Shown here: piece by piece, positions 1 through 7,159 of the stretch | Layout of the letters: the number at the start of each line of letters is the position of its first letter | Numbering within the stretch: position 1 is the stretch's first letter | Source of the DNA: Fidelibacterota bacterium | GTDB lineage: Bacteria; Fidelibacterota; Marinisomatia; Marinisomatales; S15-B10 | DNA: 10,917 nt | Assembly: GCA_002707905.1 (NCBI GenBank) | Contig: PAOF01000019.1 | Span: 12,262 to 23,178 of the forward strand | Direction of reading: 5' to 3' | Notes under the pieces: model-generated | Seen by the model: the letters and a program-made list of their open reading frames with translations, nothing else | Database searches by the model: none | Told to the model about the DNA's origin: nothing | Made by a program: the position numbers and the translations under genes

Positions 1-1068
1 AACAATCAAGAAAATTTAAATTATAATTTATCAAGAGGATTTTTTAAATATAATTCTAAAAATAAAAATTTACAGTCTAGTTTAGATTTTCTATTAGAAA
101 GAAATTTATTTGAAGAAAAAATAATTGTTTATGAATTTATTGGCAAAGGATTGGGTAATTATAGATTTGATTCTAATTCTCAAATTTATTTATTTGATCA
201 GTTTGGTGATTATTTATCTTATAGTATTCCTTCAGGAATTAAGTCTCCATCTACCCATTTTTTATCAAATTTTAGATTTAATAAAAAGTTTTCAACCTCA
301 AAAAATAAATATTTAAGATCAACAACCTTAAGATTTTATTTTAAAACAGATTACAATGGTACTAAAATTTCATATGAAAATATTTTAAATCCATCTCATA
401 CAATAAATGATTTAAAGTCATCCAGATTAACTGTTCAAACTGACATAAGATATGTTCCTAAAAATTCATTTCGAAGAATGGGTTTAAAAATTATTAAAAA
501 TCATCAAGTAATAGCAAATACACTACAACCGTATAAAGATGAAAAAAATAGTCAAATAAAGTTTAATTTTGAAGAACCCATTACAAATAAAATTATTTTT
601 AATTCAGAATTAAATTACTTTAATACTGATTTCAAATCTTCTCAAATTTCTTTATCAAGAAAATCTCTCGGTTGGTATATTGACACAGGTTTTAATTTTA
701 AATTACTCAAATTAATTAATTATGGTATTGATTTTGTTTATGGAAATGAAAATGGAAGTTTTGGTTTATTTACGGATGAAATAGAAACTTCTGGTTTAGA
801 ATTTAATTCAATTATTTTTTTCAAAAAAAATGCAAGAATTGACGCAAACATATTTTTTTATAATATAAGTTTTGCTAATAAATCCTTTAATTCATTACCT
901 CCAGAATTAGCAAGAGGATTTCAACCTGGTTTTAATACTAAATCTACCATATCAACTATTTTCAATATTAACAATGAAATAAGTTTAAACTTTAATCTAT
1001 CCTATCTTGATGATATTTACCGCAACAATTTTATAATATTTTCTGGAGAAATTCGTGCACAATTATAA
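1..1068 (+). CDS. Large beta-strand-rich outer-membrane/surface protein, C-terminal part (5' end outside window)
   Basis: The frame is open without a stop from base 1 to the TAA at 1066-1068, giving about 355 visible residues, so this is the 3' part of a longer gene. The TTG at 151 is only an internal leucine codon. The visible protein has no membrane helix. It alternates polar and hydrophobic residues in many short strands and ends in a strand-like segment (GEIRAQL), as outer-membrane beta-barrels or beta-sandwich surface proteins do. Near visible residues 49-75 there is a G-N-Y-R-F-D ... G-D-Y-L motif followed by an I-P-S-G turn. I associate this pattern with long uncharacterised proteins of FCB-group bacteria, from memory and not from a search. 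The next gene, a small Omp85 barrel, overlaps its last 14 bases, so the two are probably co-translated and may act together in the outer membrane. The exact function is unknown. Confidence 0.75.
   Translation, partial: NNQENLNYNLSRGFFKYNSKNKNLQSSLDFLLERNLFEEKIIVYEFIGKGLGNYRFDSNSQIYLFDQFGDYLSYSIPSGIKSPSTHFLSNFRFNKKFSTSKNKYLRSTTLRFYFKTDYNGTKISYENILNPSHTINDLKSSRLTVQTDIRYVPKNSFRRMGLKIIKNHQVIANTLQPYKDEKNSQIKFNFEEPITNKIIFNSELNYFNTDFKSSQISLSRKSLGWYIDTGFNFKLLKLINYGIDFVYGNENGSFGLFTDEIETSGLEFNSIIFFKKNARIDANIFFYNISFANKSFNSLPPELARGFQPGFNTKSTISTIFNINNEISLNFNLSYLDDIYRNNFIIFSGEIRAQL
1045..1049 (+). promoter_or_regulatory. Shine-Dalgarno-like GGAGA supporting the GTG start at 1055
   Basis: GGAGA lies five bases before the GTG at 1055, inside the end of the upstream gene. 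It is the clearest ribosome-binding-site-like sequence before any start in the window; most other genes have only A/T-rich sequence there. It supports GTG because no ATG is available before the signal peptide, and the next in-frame ATG lies about 140 codons further on. Confidence 0.5.
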
Positions 1069-2404
1069 AATATTTTTGTTTATTATTTTAACTTATAGTT
1101 TTTTGTTTTCAGAAAATGATACTTTAAAAATTAATTATGATAATAATTTAACAAAAAAAAATTCTTTAAAATATTTTATTGAAAATTGGAGATCTGAAAA
1201 TTTTAAAAATGGAGATTTAACTAATGAATTAATATTAAGCTCAATTAAATATTATAATGAAGATTTGTATCTAGTTTGGTTAGATACTTTATCAAAACCT
1301 ACATTTATTGATACAATATTTTATGAAAATAACAATACAAATAAATTAATTAAAAGTATTATTAATTCAAATTATTTAGGCACAAAAGCAACAAAAGATA
1401 ATTTATTTGATTTGAAGAAAAAATTTAATTACCCCTTTATTAATTTTATATCAAACCCTAGTTATATGATTTATAATGAGGATAATTTAGCCTTATTCGT
1501 ACCAATGAAATTAAATTTTAAAAATTTTTTTTCTGGAATCTTTGGGTATAATTCACAGAATAGATTATCAGGAAATATTGATTTATCATTGAGTAATATT
1601 TTTGGTTTATTAACAACGCTAGATTTTAATTGGTTTCGTTTAAATGAAAACTCACAAGATATTTTTATGCAATATTCAATTCCTTTTATTAAGATTTTAA
1701 ATTATGGTATTAAATTTAATTTTTCTCAGTCTCTTCAAAATAATCTTTTTGTAAAATATTCTAATGAATTTGAGATAACCTCTTTTTATTCAAATTTTGG
1801 AAAATATTCTTTTGGGATAAAAAATACAAAAAACAATCCTACAGATTTTGGTTATGAAAATGGGTATAATTCTTATCAAACCAAAAATATATTGTTAAAT
1901 CATTATTATGAGATAAAAAAAAATTTATATTTTAATCAAAAAATAACTATTGGAAACTATATTCAAAATTTTGAAGAAAAACAAATTTTAAATTATTATT
2001 TTGATGGTTTTCATAGTTATAAATTAAATAATTTATTCAATTTAAATTTTAACTTAAGATATGGAAAAGTTCATATAAATAATGAAATATCAATTCCTGA
2101 TGGTGAAAAATATAGATTTGGGGGAGCAAAAACATTTAGAGGTTATGAAGAACTCTTTTTTATTTCTGATGAATTTTTAATTAATCAGATCGAGTTAAGA
2201 TATGGTACAAATATAAATTCAACAATATTCGTCTTTACTGATTTTGGAAAAGCTAATATCGAATTAAATAATATTTTTTCTTATGGTGTAGGAATAATAC
2301 AACCTGTTTCAATTGGTTATTTAAAATTAGAATATGCTATTAATAAATTAGATAAATTATCAAATGGTAAAATTCATTTCACTATATTATCAAGCATAAA
2401 ATGA
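1055..2404 (+). CDS. Small Omp85-superfamily (BamA/TamA-like) outer-membrane protein
   Basis: A 449-residue exported protein. Residues 1-19 are a signal peptide: a lysine at 5, a hydrophobic core, and probable cleavage after FLFS before ENDTLK. Residues about 40-150 look like one or two reduced POTRA units, with a T-F-I-D-T-I-F-Y strand followed by a helix-helix-strand pattern. Residues about 150-449 form the barrel. The best diagnostic is GGAKTFRGYEE at 356-366, matching the conserved R-G-[FY] loop-6 motif of Omp85 barrels, followed by I-E-L-R-Y and F-x-D-x-G-K-A strands and a final G-K-I-H-F strand. Known members insert outer-membrane proteins or translocate substrates across the outer membrane. 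The protein is much shorter than a five-POTRA BamA and ends in I-K, not an aromatic residue. GTG is chosen as start because of the signal peptide and the GGAGA before it. It overlaps its upstream neighbour by 14 nt and rnr by 4 nt. The family is fairly sure; the substrate is unknown. Confidence 0.8.
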   Translation: MHNYKIFLFIILTYSFLFSENDTLKINYDNNLTKKNSLKYFIENWRSENFKNGDLTNELILSSIKYYNEDLYLVWLDTLSKPTFIDTIFYENNNTNKLIKSIINSNYLGTKATKDNLFDLKKKFNYPFINFISNPSYMIYNEDNLALFVPMKLNFKNFFSGIFGYNSQNRLSGNIDLSLSNIFGLLTTLDFNWFRLNENSQDIFMQYSIPFIKILNYGIKFNFSQSLQNNLFVKYSNEFEITSFYSNFGKYSFGIKNTKNNPTDFGYENGYNSYQTKNILLNHYYEIKKNLYFNQKITIGNYIQNFEEKQILNYYFDGFHSYKLNNLFNLNFNLRYGKVHINNEISIPDGEKYRFGGAKTFRGYEELFFISDEFLINQIELRYGTNINSTIFVFTDFGKANIELNNIFSYGVGIIQPVSIGYLKLEYAINKLDKLSNGKIHFTILSSIK

Positions 2405-4485
2405 AAACAAAAATTATAGAATTGCTTAAATCTAGTAAAAAAAAATTTTTACGAAAGCGTGAAATTTCTAAAATTTTAAAAATTAATCAAAAAGAATATA
2501 AAACCTTTAGAATTGTATTAAAAACCCTCTTAAATGATGGAGTTGTTGCAAAAAATAAAAAAGGTCATTTCTTTTTATTGAAATCAAAAAAAATAAAATT
2601 TGGACTTTTATCATTAACTATACATGGTTATGGTTTTGTTTCATTTGAAGACAAACATGAAGATATATATATAAATCCAAAAAATTTACTCGGTGCATTA
2701 GATGGTGATTTAGTAGAAGTAATAATTTTACCTTCAACTAGAAGGCACAAATCCGAAGGTATTATCAAATCTATAATAAAAAGAAAATCAAATGAATTTA
2801 TAGCTCAAGTAATTAAAAATAATAAAAAAATTTTATTAAATATTGAACCTGTAACACCACTAAGAGGTGTTTTATTAGAAGATATAAATAAAAATTTTAA
2901 AATTGGAGATATTATAAGAGTTAAAGTTTCTAATTGGGGAAATGAAAATTCACACATCATTGTTAAATATAAAGAAACTATTGGTTCAATAAATGATCCT
3001 AGTACTGACATGAAAATTATATGTCAAAAATATGAATTAGATAATACATTTAATGATTACATATTAAAATATTCAAATAAATGGACTGAAAAAGATATTT
3101 ATAAAGAAAAAAAAAACAGAAAAGATTTAACTTCATTAAATGTTTTAACAATTGATCCTAGTGATGCTAGAGATGTTGATGATGGAGTTTCAATTTATAA
3201 AAATAATAAAAACAATTATGTTGTTGGTGTTCATATTGCTGATGTTTCTTTTTTTCTAGATGAAGGTTCACCATTAGATTCTGAAGCACAAAAAAGAAGT
3301 AATTCGGTTTATTTCATTGAAGGTGTCATTAGAATGATTCCAGATAATTTGTCTGCAAATATTTGTTCTTTATTACCAAATAAAGAAAGGTTAGCAATTT
3401 CTTTTTTTATTGAAATAGATAAAAATATGAATTTATCTAATTTCAGATTAGAAAAAACAATAATAAAAAGTAAAAAACAGTTTTCGTATTCTGAAGTTCA
3501 AAAAATTATTGAAAATAAATCTGGTGAATTTTTTGAAGACATAAATAATTTAAATAAAATTGCAAAAAAATTAAGAATTCAAAGAGAAAATAAAGGAAGT
3601 ATAGATTTTAATATTCCAGAACCATTAATTAAACTTGATAAAAATGGTATCCCTAATCATATTTCTCAGAAAGAAAGATATGATAGTCATAGATTAATTG
3701 AGGAATTTATGCTACTAGCCAATCGAGTAGTTGCTGAAAAAGTTATAAATAAACAAAAAATAGATAAAGATGGTTTTGTTTTCAGAATTCATCCTAAACC
3801 AAATTTGGCTGATATGGAAATTTTTTTTAATACATTGATTAAATTAAGTATAATAAAAAAATTTCCTTCAATGATATCTACTCTTTCTATTAAAAAAATT
3901 CTTTCAAACCAAAAAAAAACTGAACACAAAAATATAATTGAAAAACTTGCATTGCGAAGCATGTCTAAAGCTATATATTCTACTAAAAAAGATGAACATT
4001 TTGGTTTAGCATTTAAACATTATTGTCATTTTACATCTCCAATAAGAAGATATTCTGATATAATAGTCCATAGATACTTAAAGAAACATTTTTTAGGTGA
4101 TAATAAAAGAATATTATCTTTTGAAAAGGCTTCAAAAGTTGCGGAAGAAATTACAAAATCCGAAATTAAATCATTAGAAGCTGAAAGAGAATATTTAAGA
4201 TTAAAGCAACTAAGGTGGTTATCATTAAGAATTGGCCAGAATTTTTCTGCAATAATATCAGGTGTTATAAACTCTGGTTTTTTTGCAGAAATAGATAAAA
4301 TTTTTGTTGAGGGCTTTATACCAATTACCAAATTGAAAGATGATACATATTTTTTTGATGATAATCAAATTTCCATCATTGGAAAAAATTATTTTAATAA
4401 ATTTTATTTAGGTAAAGTAATAACAATAGAGGTATTAAATGTCGATTTTAAAACCAAAAGAGCTGAGTTTACTCTCATTGATTAA
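2401..4485 (+). CDS. rnr: Ribonuclease R (RNase II/RNB family 3'-5' exoribonuclease)
   Basis: A processive, cytoplasmic, Mg-dependent 3'-to-5' exoribonuclease that degrades structured RNA, defective tRNA and rRNA, and mRNA. Domain order: an N-terminal winged helix rich in lysine (about 1-60), a first cold-shock/OB domain (about 67-110, with G-Y-G-F-V), a second OB domain (about 131-195), the RNB nuclease domain (about 245-590), and an S1 RNA-binding domain (about 612-693). The metal-binding aspartates of D-P-S-D-A-R-D-V-D-D are D252, D258, D260 and D261, matching D272, D278, D280 and D281 of the E. coli enzyme. The RNB signature runs from H533 to H557 and includes HFTSPIRRYSD. At 694 residues it is shorter than E. 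coli RNase R (813) because it stops right after S1 and lacks the basic C-terminal tail. The winged helix argues for RNase R over RNase II. Its ATG overlaps the barrel gene's TGA (ATGA), which indicates translational coupling. Confidence 0.95.
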   Translation: MKTKIIELLKSSKKKFLRKREISKILKINQKEYKTFRIVLKTLLNDGVVAKNKKGHFFLLKSKKIKFGLLSLTIHGYGFVSFEDKHEDIYINPKNLLGALDGDLVEVIILPSTRRHKSEGIIKSIIKRKSNEFIAQVIKNNKKILLNIEPVTPLRGVLLEDINKNFKIGDIIRVKVSNWGNENSHIIVKYKETIGSINDPSTDMKIICQKYELDNTFNDYILKYSNKWTEKDIYKEKKNRKDLTSLNVLTIDPSDARDVDDGVSIYKNNKNNYVVGVHIADVSFFLDEGSPLDSEAQKRSNSVYFIEGVIRMIPDNLSANICSLLPNKERLAISFFIEIDKNMNLSNFRLEKTIIKSKKQFSYSEVQKIIENKSGEFFEDINNLNKIAKKLRIQRENKGSIDFNIPEPLIKLDKNGIPNHISQKERYDSHRLIEEFMLLANRVVAEKVINKQKIDKDGFVFRIHPKPNLADMEIFFNTLIKLSIIKKFPSMISTLSIKKILSNQKKTEHKNIIEKLALRSMSKAIYSTKKDEHFGLAFKHYCHFTSPIRRYSDIIVHRYLKKHFLGDNKRILSFEKASKVAEEITKSEIKSLEAEREYLRLKQLRWLSLRIGQNFSAIISGVINSGFFAEIDKIFVEGFIPITKLKDDTYFFDDNQISIIGKNYFNKFYLGKVITIEVLNVDFKTKRAEFTLID

Positions 4486-5478
4486 ATGAATTTTTTTATT
4501 TTAATTCTTATCTTATTATTTACAAGTTGTGATTTTAAACCAAGAGCCGAAGGGGTTGAGAATCAGATTCATGTTGTGGTTTCTTTTGAGGATTTTTCTA
4601 AAGTTAAGACAATTATTGATTCAATTTTTCTGCCTGAAATTTTAACTCCTGAGCCTGAGTCTTTTTTTGAATTAAAATATATACTAGCCGAGGATTTTGA
4701 TAAAATTAAAAATTATCATAATATTTTGGTTTTGTCAATATTAGACATTCCTGATTCAACTGGCGATAAACTAATTTATAGTTTTTTGCCAAAAAATAGT
4801 TCTGAAAGAAATGAAAATAAAATATTTTCAAAAAGAGATGTTTTTGCTCGAGATCAGGTTTTTTCAGTTGTTTATGGAAAGGACTTTGAGGATTTTAAAA
4901 ATACTTTAATAATAAACTCTAAATGGATTTATAATAAATATTTTAATTTTTATCGTGATCGCCAGGAAAAACATTTATTTAAAAGAAGAGAGCAACATGA
5001 TTTATCTAATTTGATTTTTGAAAAATTTAATTGGAAAATAAGAATTCAACATGATTTTACTTTAATAAAAGAAGATTCAAACAATAATTTTATATGGCTT
5101 GGTAGAGCATTTCCATTTAGATGGCTATCTTTTAATTGGAATGATTATAATAACAAACTTACATTTGAAAATTTAAATTTAGATACACTCTTAAATGAAT
5201 ATTCAAAATTTTATAATAATGATATTTTATTTTTAAAAAAATATAGAAATATTTCTAGAGATAAAATTGGAAATTTTGATGCTATAAAATTAGAAGGTTT
5301 ATGGGAACATAATTCTGATGTAAAAGGTGGTCCATTCATATCTTATTTTTTTTATGATACAAATTTAAAAAAATTATTTCACATCAATTTATTAGTTCAT
5401 AATCCTGGAAGAAAAAAATTACCCTCATTATTACAATTAGAAATAATGTCAAAAACTTATAGTTCAAAATTAAAATAG
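4486..5478 (+). CDS. DUF4837 family lipoprotein
   Basis: A 330-residue probable lipoprotein. The N-terminus is a short hydrophobic signal (residues 2-12) followed by F-T-S-C, with Cys15 as the probable lipidated residue, then a polar, charged stretch. The rest resembles DUF4837 proteins, a family of unknown function mostly in Bacteroidota and relatives. It has an N-terminal half of the type 'hxVVVSFED...' with L-V-L-S-I-L-D. It also has the V-F-A-R-D-Q segment at 119-124, a 'FIWLGRAFP' region near 205, the L-E-G-L-W-E motif at 269-274 and G-G-P-F at 281-284. Length fits the family. The ATG immediately follows the rnr stop with no spacer and no Shine-Dalgarno, so it is probably translated by reinitiation. 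The lipoprotein likely sits in the periplasmic face of the inner or outer membrane. No enzymatic motif is visible and no biochemical role is known to me. Confidence 0.8.
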   Translation: MNFFILILILLFTSCDFKPRAEGVENQIHVVVSFEDFSKVKTIIDSIFLPEILTPEPESFFELKYILAEDFDKIKNYHNILVLSILDIPDSTGDKLIYSFLPKNSSERNENKIFSKRDVFARDQVFSVVYGKDFEDFKNTLIINSKWIYNKYFNFYRDRQEKHLFKRREQHDLSNLIFEKFNWKIRIQHDFTLIKEDSNNNFIWLGRAFPFRWLSFNWNDYNNKLTFENLNLDTLLNEYSKFYNNDILFLKKYRNISRDKIGNFDAIKLEGLWEHNSDVKGGPFISYFFYDTNLKKLFHINLLVHNPGRKKLPSLLQLEIMSKTYSSKLK

Positions 5479-5484
5479 AATTAA

Positions 5485-5490
5485 TATAAT
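5485..5490 (+). promoter_or_regulatory. Possible -10 element (TATAAT) in the only real intergenic gap
   Basis: A perfect TATAAT sits seven bases after the DUF4837 stop. TTCAAA at 5463-5468, 16 bases upstream, matches four of six -35 positions. Transcription would start near 5497 and leave a leader of about 48 bases before the rfbD-like ATG at 5545. In sequence this A+T-rich, TATAAT arises readily by chance, so the call rests mainly on position: this is the only gap long enough for a promoter. Confidence 0.3.
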
Positions 5491-5500
5491 TATTTAATTT

Positions 5501-5527
5501 CGTAAACTAAATTAAACTAGATTTACG
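5501..5527 (+). repeat. Short inverted repeat CGTAAA...TTTACG before the rfbD-like gene
   Basis: CGTAAA at 5501-5506 and its exact reverse complement TTTACG at 5522-5527 are separated by 15 A/T-rich bases. Each arm carries one CG dinucleotide, which stands out in the surrounding A/T. It could be an operator half-site pair or a weak RNA hairpin. It is not a good intrinsic terminator, because the stem is weak and the loop long. The spacer contains a partial direct repeat (AAACTA at 5504-5509 and 5514-5519). Confidence 0.3.
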
Positions 5528-5544
5528 TTGAATATTTTTTAATA

Positions 5545-6438
5545 ATGGGTAAACAAATTTTAATAACAGGAGCATTTGGTCAATTAGGAGAGTCAACTCT
5601 TTTGGAATTGCAGCCTTATTTTGATATTATTGCTTCTGGAAAAAAAATTCCTAAAATCACAAATTATCCCTGTAAATATGTTGAATTAGATATAACATCA
5701 AAAAATAACGTTTGTAAAATAGTTGAAACCTATTCCCCTGAGATTGTTGTACATCTTGCTGCCATTACAAATGTTGATTTGTGTGAATCTAATAAAGAAT
5801 TAGCATGGAATAATAATGTAAAAGCAACTGAAAATATTTTAGATAGTATAAGAGGAACAAAGTGCAAAATAATTTTTATTTCAACAGATTATGTATTTGA
5901 TGGATTTTCTGGTCCCTATTCTGAAAACGATCAACCTAACCCTATTAACTATTATGGCAAAACAAAATTAGCTGCTGAGAATATAATTAGAGGAAGTGGA
6001 CAGCCTTGGGTGATTATTAGAACCAATGTTTTATATGGAAATTCTTTTATTAATAAAGCAAGTTTTGTTAAATGGGTTATTGATTCTTTATCACACAAAA
6101 AAAAAATAAGTGTTGTAGATGATCAATTTGGGAATCCTACATGGACAGGTGCTTTATCAGAAGCAATTAAATTGTCAATGATAATGAATGTAAATGAAAT
6201 TCTTAATTATGGAGGTTCAGAATTTATTTCAAGATTTGAGTTTGCAAAAAAAATAGCTAAAATCTTTGGTTTAAATTCATCTTTAATTTCACCAATTAAA
6301 ACTCGTGATTTAAATCAAATAGCTAAACGGCCCCTTAAATCCGGTTTGGTTACATCTAAAATTGAAAATATTTTAGGTGTAAGAACCTTCGGCTTAGATT
6401 ATTGTTTGAGTAAAATGAGAGATGGTATAATCACATGA
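5545..6438 (+). CDS. rfbD: dTDP-4-dehydrorhamnose reductase (RfbD/RmlD family)
   Basis: An extended short-chain dehydrogenase/reductase of 297 residues, the usual RmlD length. RmlD reduces dTDP-4-dehydro-L-rhamnose to dTDP-L-rhamnose with NAD(P)H in the cytoplasm, giving the rhamnose donor for surface polysaccharide. Visible motifs are the Rossmann glycine motif I-T-G-A-F-G-Q-L-G (about 7-15), H-L-A-A-I-T-N-V-D (about 71-79), STDYVFDG at 113-120, and the catalytic Y137-G-K-T-K141 (YxxxK). I-R-T-N-V-L-Y-G and the substrate-side G-N-P-T-W-T follow. The F-D-G and G-N-P-T segments are characteristic of RmlD rather than epimerases. No rfbA, rfbB or rfbC lies in the window, so the rest of the pathway must be elsewhere, or the substrate is another NDP-4-keto sugar. 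The gene begins after the 66-base gap and overlaps the next gene by ATGA. Confidence 0.85.
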   Translation: MGKQILITGAFGQLGESTLLELQPYFDIIASGKKIPKITNYPCKYVELDITSKNNVCKIVETYSPEIVVHLAAITNVDLCESNKELAWNNNVKATENILDSIRGTKCKIIFISTDYVFDGFSGPYSENDQPNPINYYGKTKLAAENIIRGSGQPWVIIRTNVLYGNSFINKASFVKWVIDSLSHKKKISVVDDQFGNPTWTGALSEAIKLSMIMNVNEILNYGGSEFISRFEFAKKIAKIFGLNSSLISPIKTRDLNQIAKRPLKSGLVTSKIENILGVRTFGLDYCLSKMRDGIIT

Positions 6439-7151
6439 AAATATTTGTTGTAACACCAACCTTTAATGAAAAGAAAAATATTAAAGAATTAATTGAAAAA
6501 ATCAATCTAGCAAATGATAAAATTGACATTTTAGTAGTTGATGACAATTCTCCAGATGGAACACATGAGATTGTTAACAATTTAAAAAATAAATATAAGA
6601 ACTTACATTTATTAAAAAGATTAGAAAAAGGTGGTTTGGGTTCAGCTTACATAGCCGGAATGAAATATGCTTTAAATCATAATGCTGATTTAATTATACA
6701 AATGGATGCTGATATGTCACACGATCCTGCAAGCATAAATGATTTAATAGAAAAATCTAAAAATTTTGATTTAGTTATTGGTTCTAGATATATTTCAGGA
6801 ATAAATGTTGTTAATTGGCCATTTCACAGATTGATAATTAGTTATGGAGCTAATTTATATTCAAGAATTGTTACTGGACTACCTATCAAAGATGCAACTG
6901 GTGGTTATAAATGCTGGAAAAGAAAAGTGCTTGAAAATATTAATATCGATTCAATTGAATCTCAAGGGTATTCTTTTCAAATAGAAATGTCATATAGAGC
7001 TTGGATAAAAAAATATAAGATTTGTGAAATACCAATAATTTTCATTGATAGAACAGTTGGTCAATCAAAAATGAATAAAGAAATTATGATTGAAGCCTTC
7101 TTTATGATTCCAAAATTGAGATTATTAAAGCTTTTAGGAAAATTTAAATAA
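6435..7151 (+). CDS. Polyprenol-phosphate glycosyltransferase, Dpm1-like (GT2; probable polyprenol monophosphomannose synthase)
   Basis: A 238-residue GT-A fold, family 2 glycosyltransferase of the Dpm1 type. Known members transfer mannose (or glucose) from an NDP-sugar to a polyprenyl phosphate at the cytoplasmic face of the inner membrane, making a donor for later glycosylation outside. Motifs: T-F-N-E at 9-12, VVDDNSPDGT at 34-43, the metal-binding DAD at 91-93 within QMDADMSHDP, G-S-R-Y at 116-119, and later D-A-T-G-G-Y-K-C-W and G-Y-S-F-Q-I-E-M. All are hallmarks of bacterial and archaeal Dpm1-like proteins. It has no C-terminal membrane helices, so it belongs to the short, peripheral class. 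Its ATG overlaps the TGA of the rfbD-like gene, and the next glycosyltransferase gene follows after 8 bases. Mannose is the default family assignment; the actual sugar cannot be read from sequence. Confidence 0.85.
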   Translation: MKIFVVTPTFNEKKNIKELIEKINLANDKIDILVVDDNSPDGTHEIVNNLKNKYKNLHLLKRLEKGGLGSAYIAGMKYALNHNADLIIQMDADMSHDPASINDLIEKSKNFDLVIGSRYISGINVVNWPFHRLIISYGANLYSRIVTGLPIKDATGGYKCWKRKVLENINIDSIESQGYSFQIEMSYRAWIKKYKICEIPIIFIDRTVGQSKMNKEIMIEAFFMIPKLRLLKLLGKFK

Positions 7152-7159
7152 TTTTAAAA

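Noticed and set aside
125..316. Short + strand ORF of 63 codons
   Set aside because: It overlaps the beta-rich gene in another frame and its hydrophobic product is what A/T-rich sequence gives by chance.
151..1068. A complete 305-residue gene starting at TTG 151
   Set aside because: The same frame is open back to base 1 with the same protein character, so TTG 151 is an internal codon of a gene cut by the window edge.
2853..2871. AACACC...GGTGTT hairpin followed by T-rich sequence, terminator-like
   Set aside because: It lies in the middle of the intact rnr reading frame with a six-base stem and no continuous T run, so it is not a credible terminator.
2805..3011. Minus-strand ORF inside rnr
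   Set aside because: Fully within the second OB domain of RNase R, with no recognisable product.
4026..4331. Minus-strand ORF of 101 codons inside rnr
   Set aside because: It lies opposite the well-conserved RNB/S1 region and resembles no family; it is an antisense shadow.
6426..6431. TATAAT just before the Dpm1-like start
   Set aside because: It is four bases from the ATG and inside the rfbD-like gene, leaving no room for a normal transcript leader; it is probably chance.
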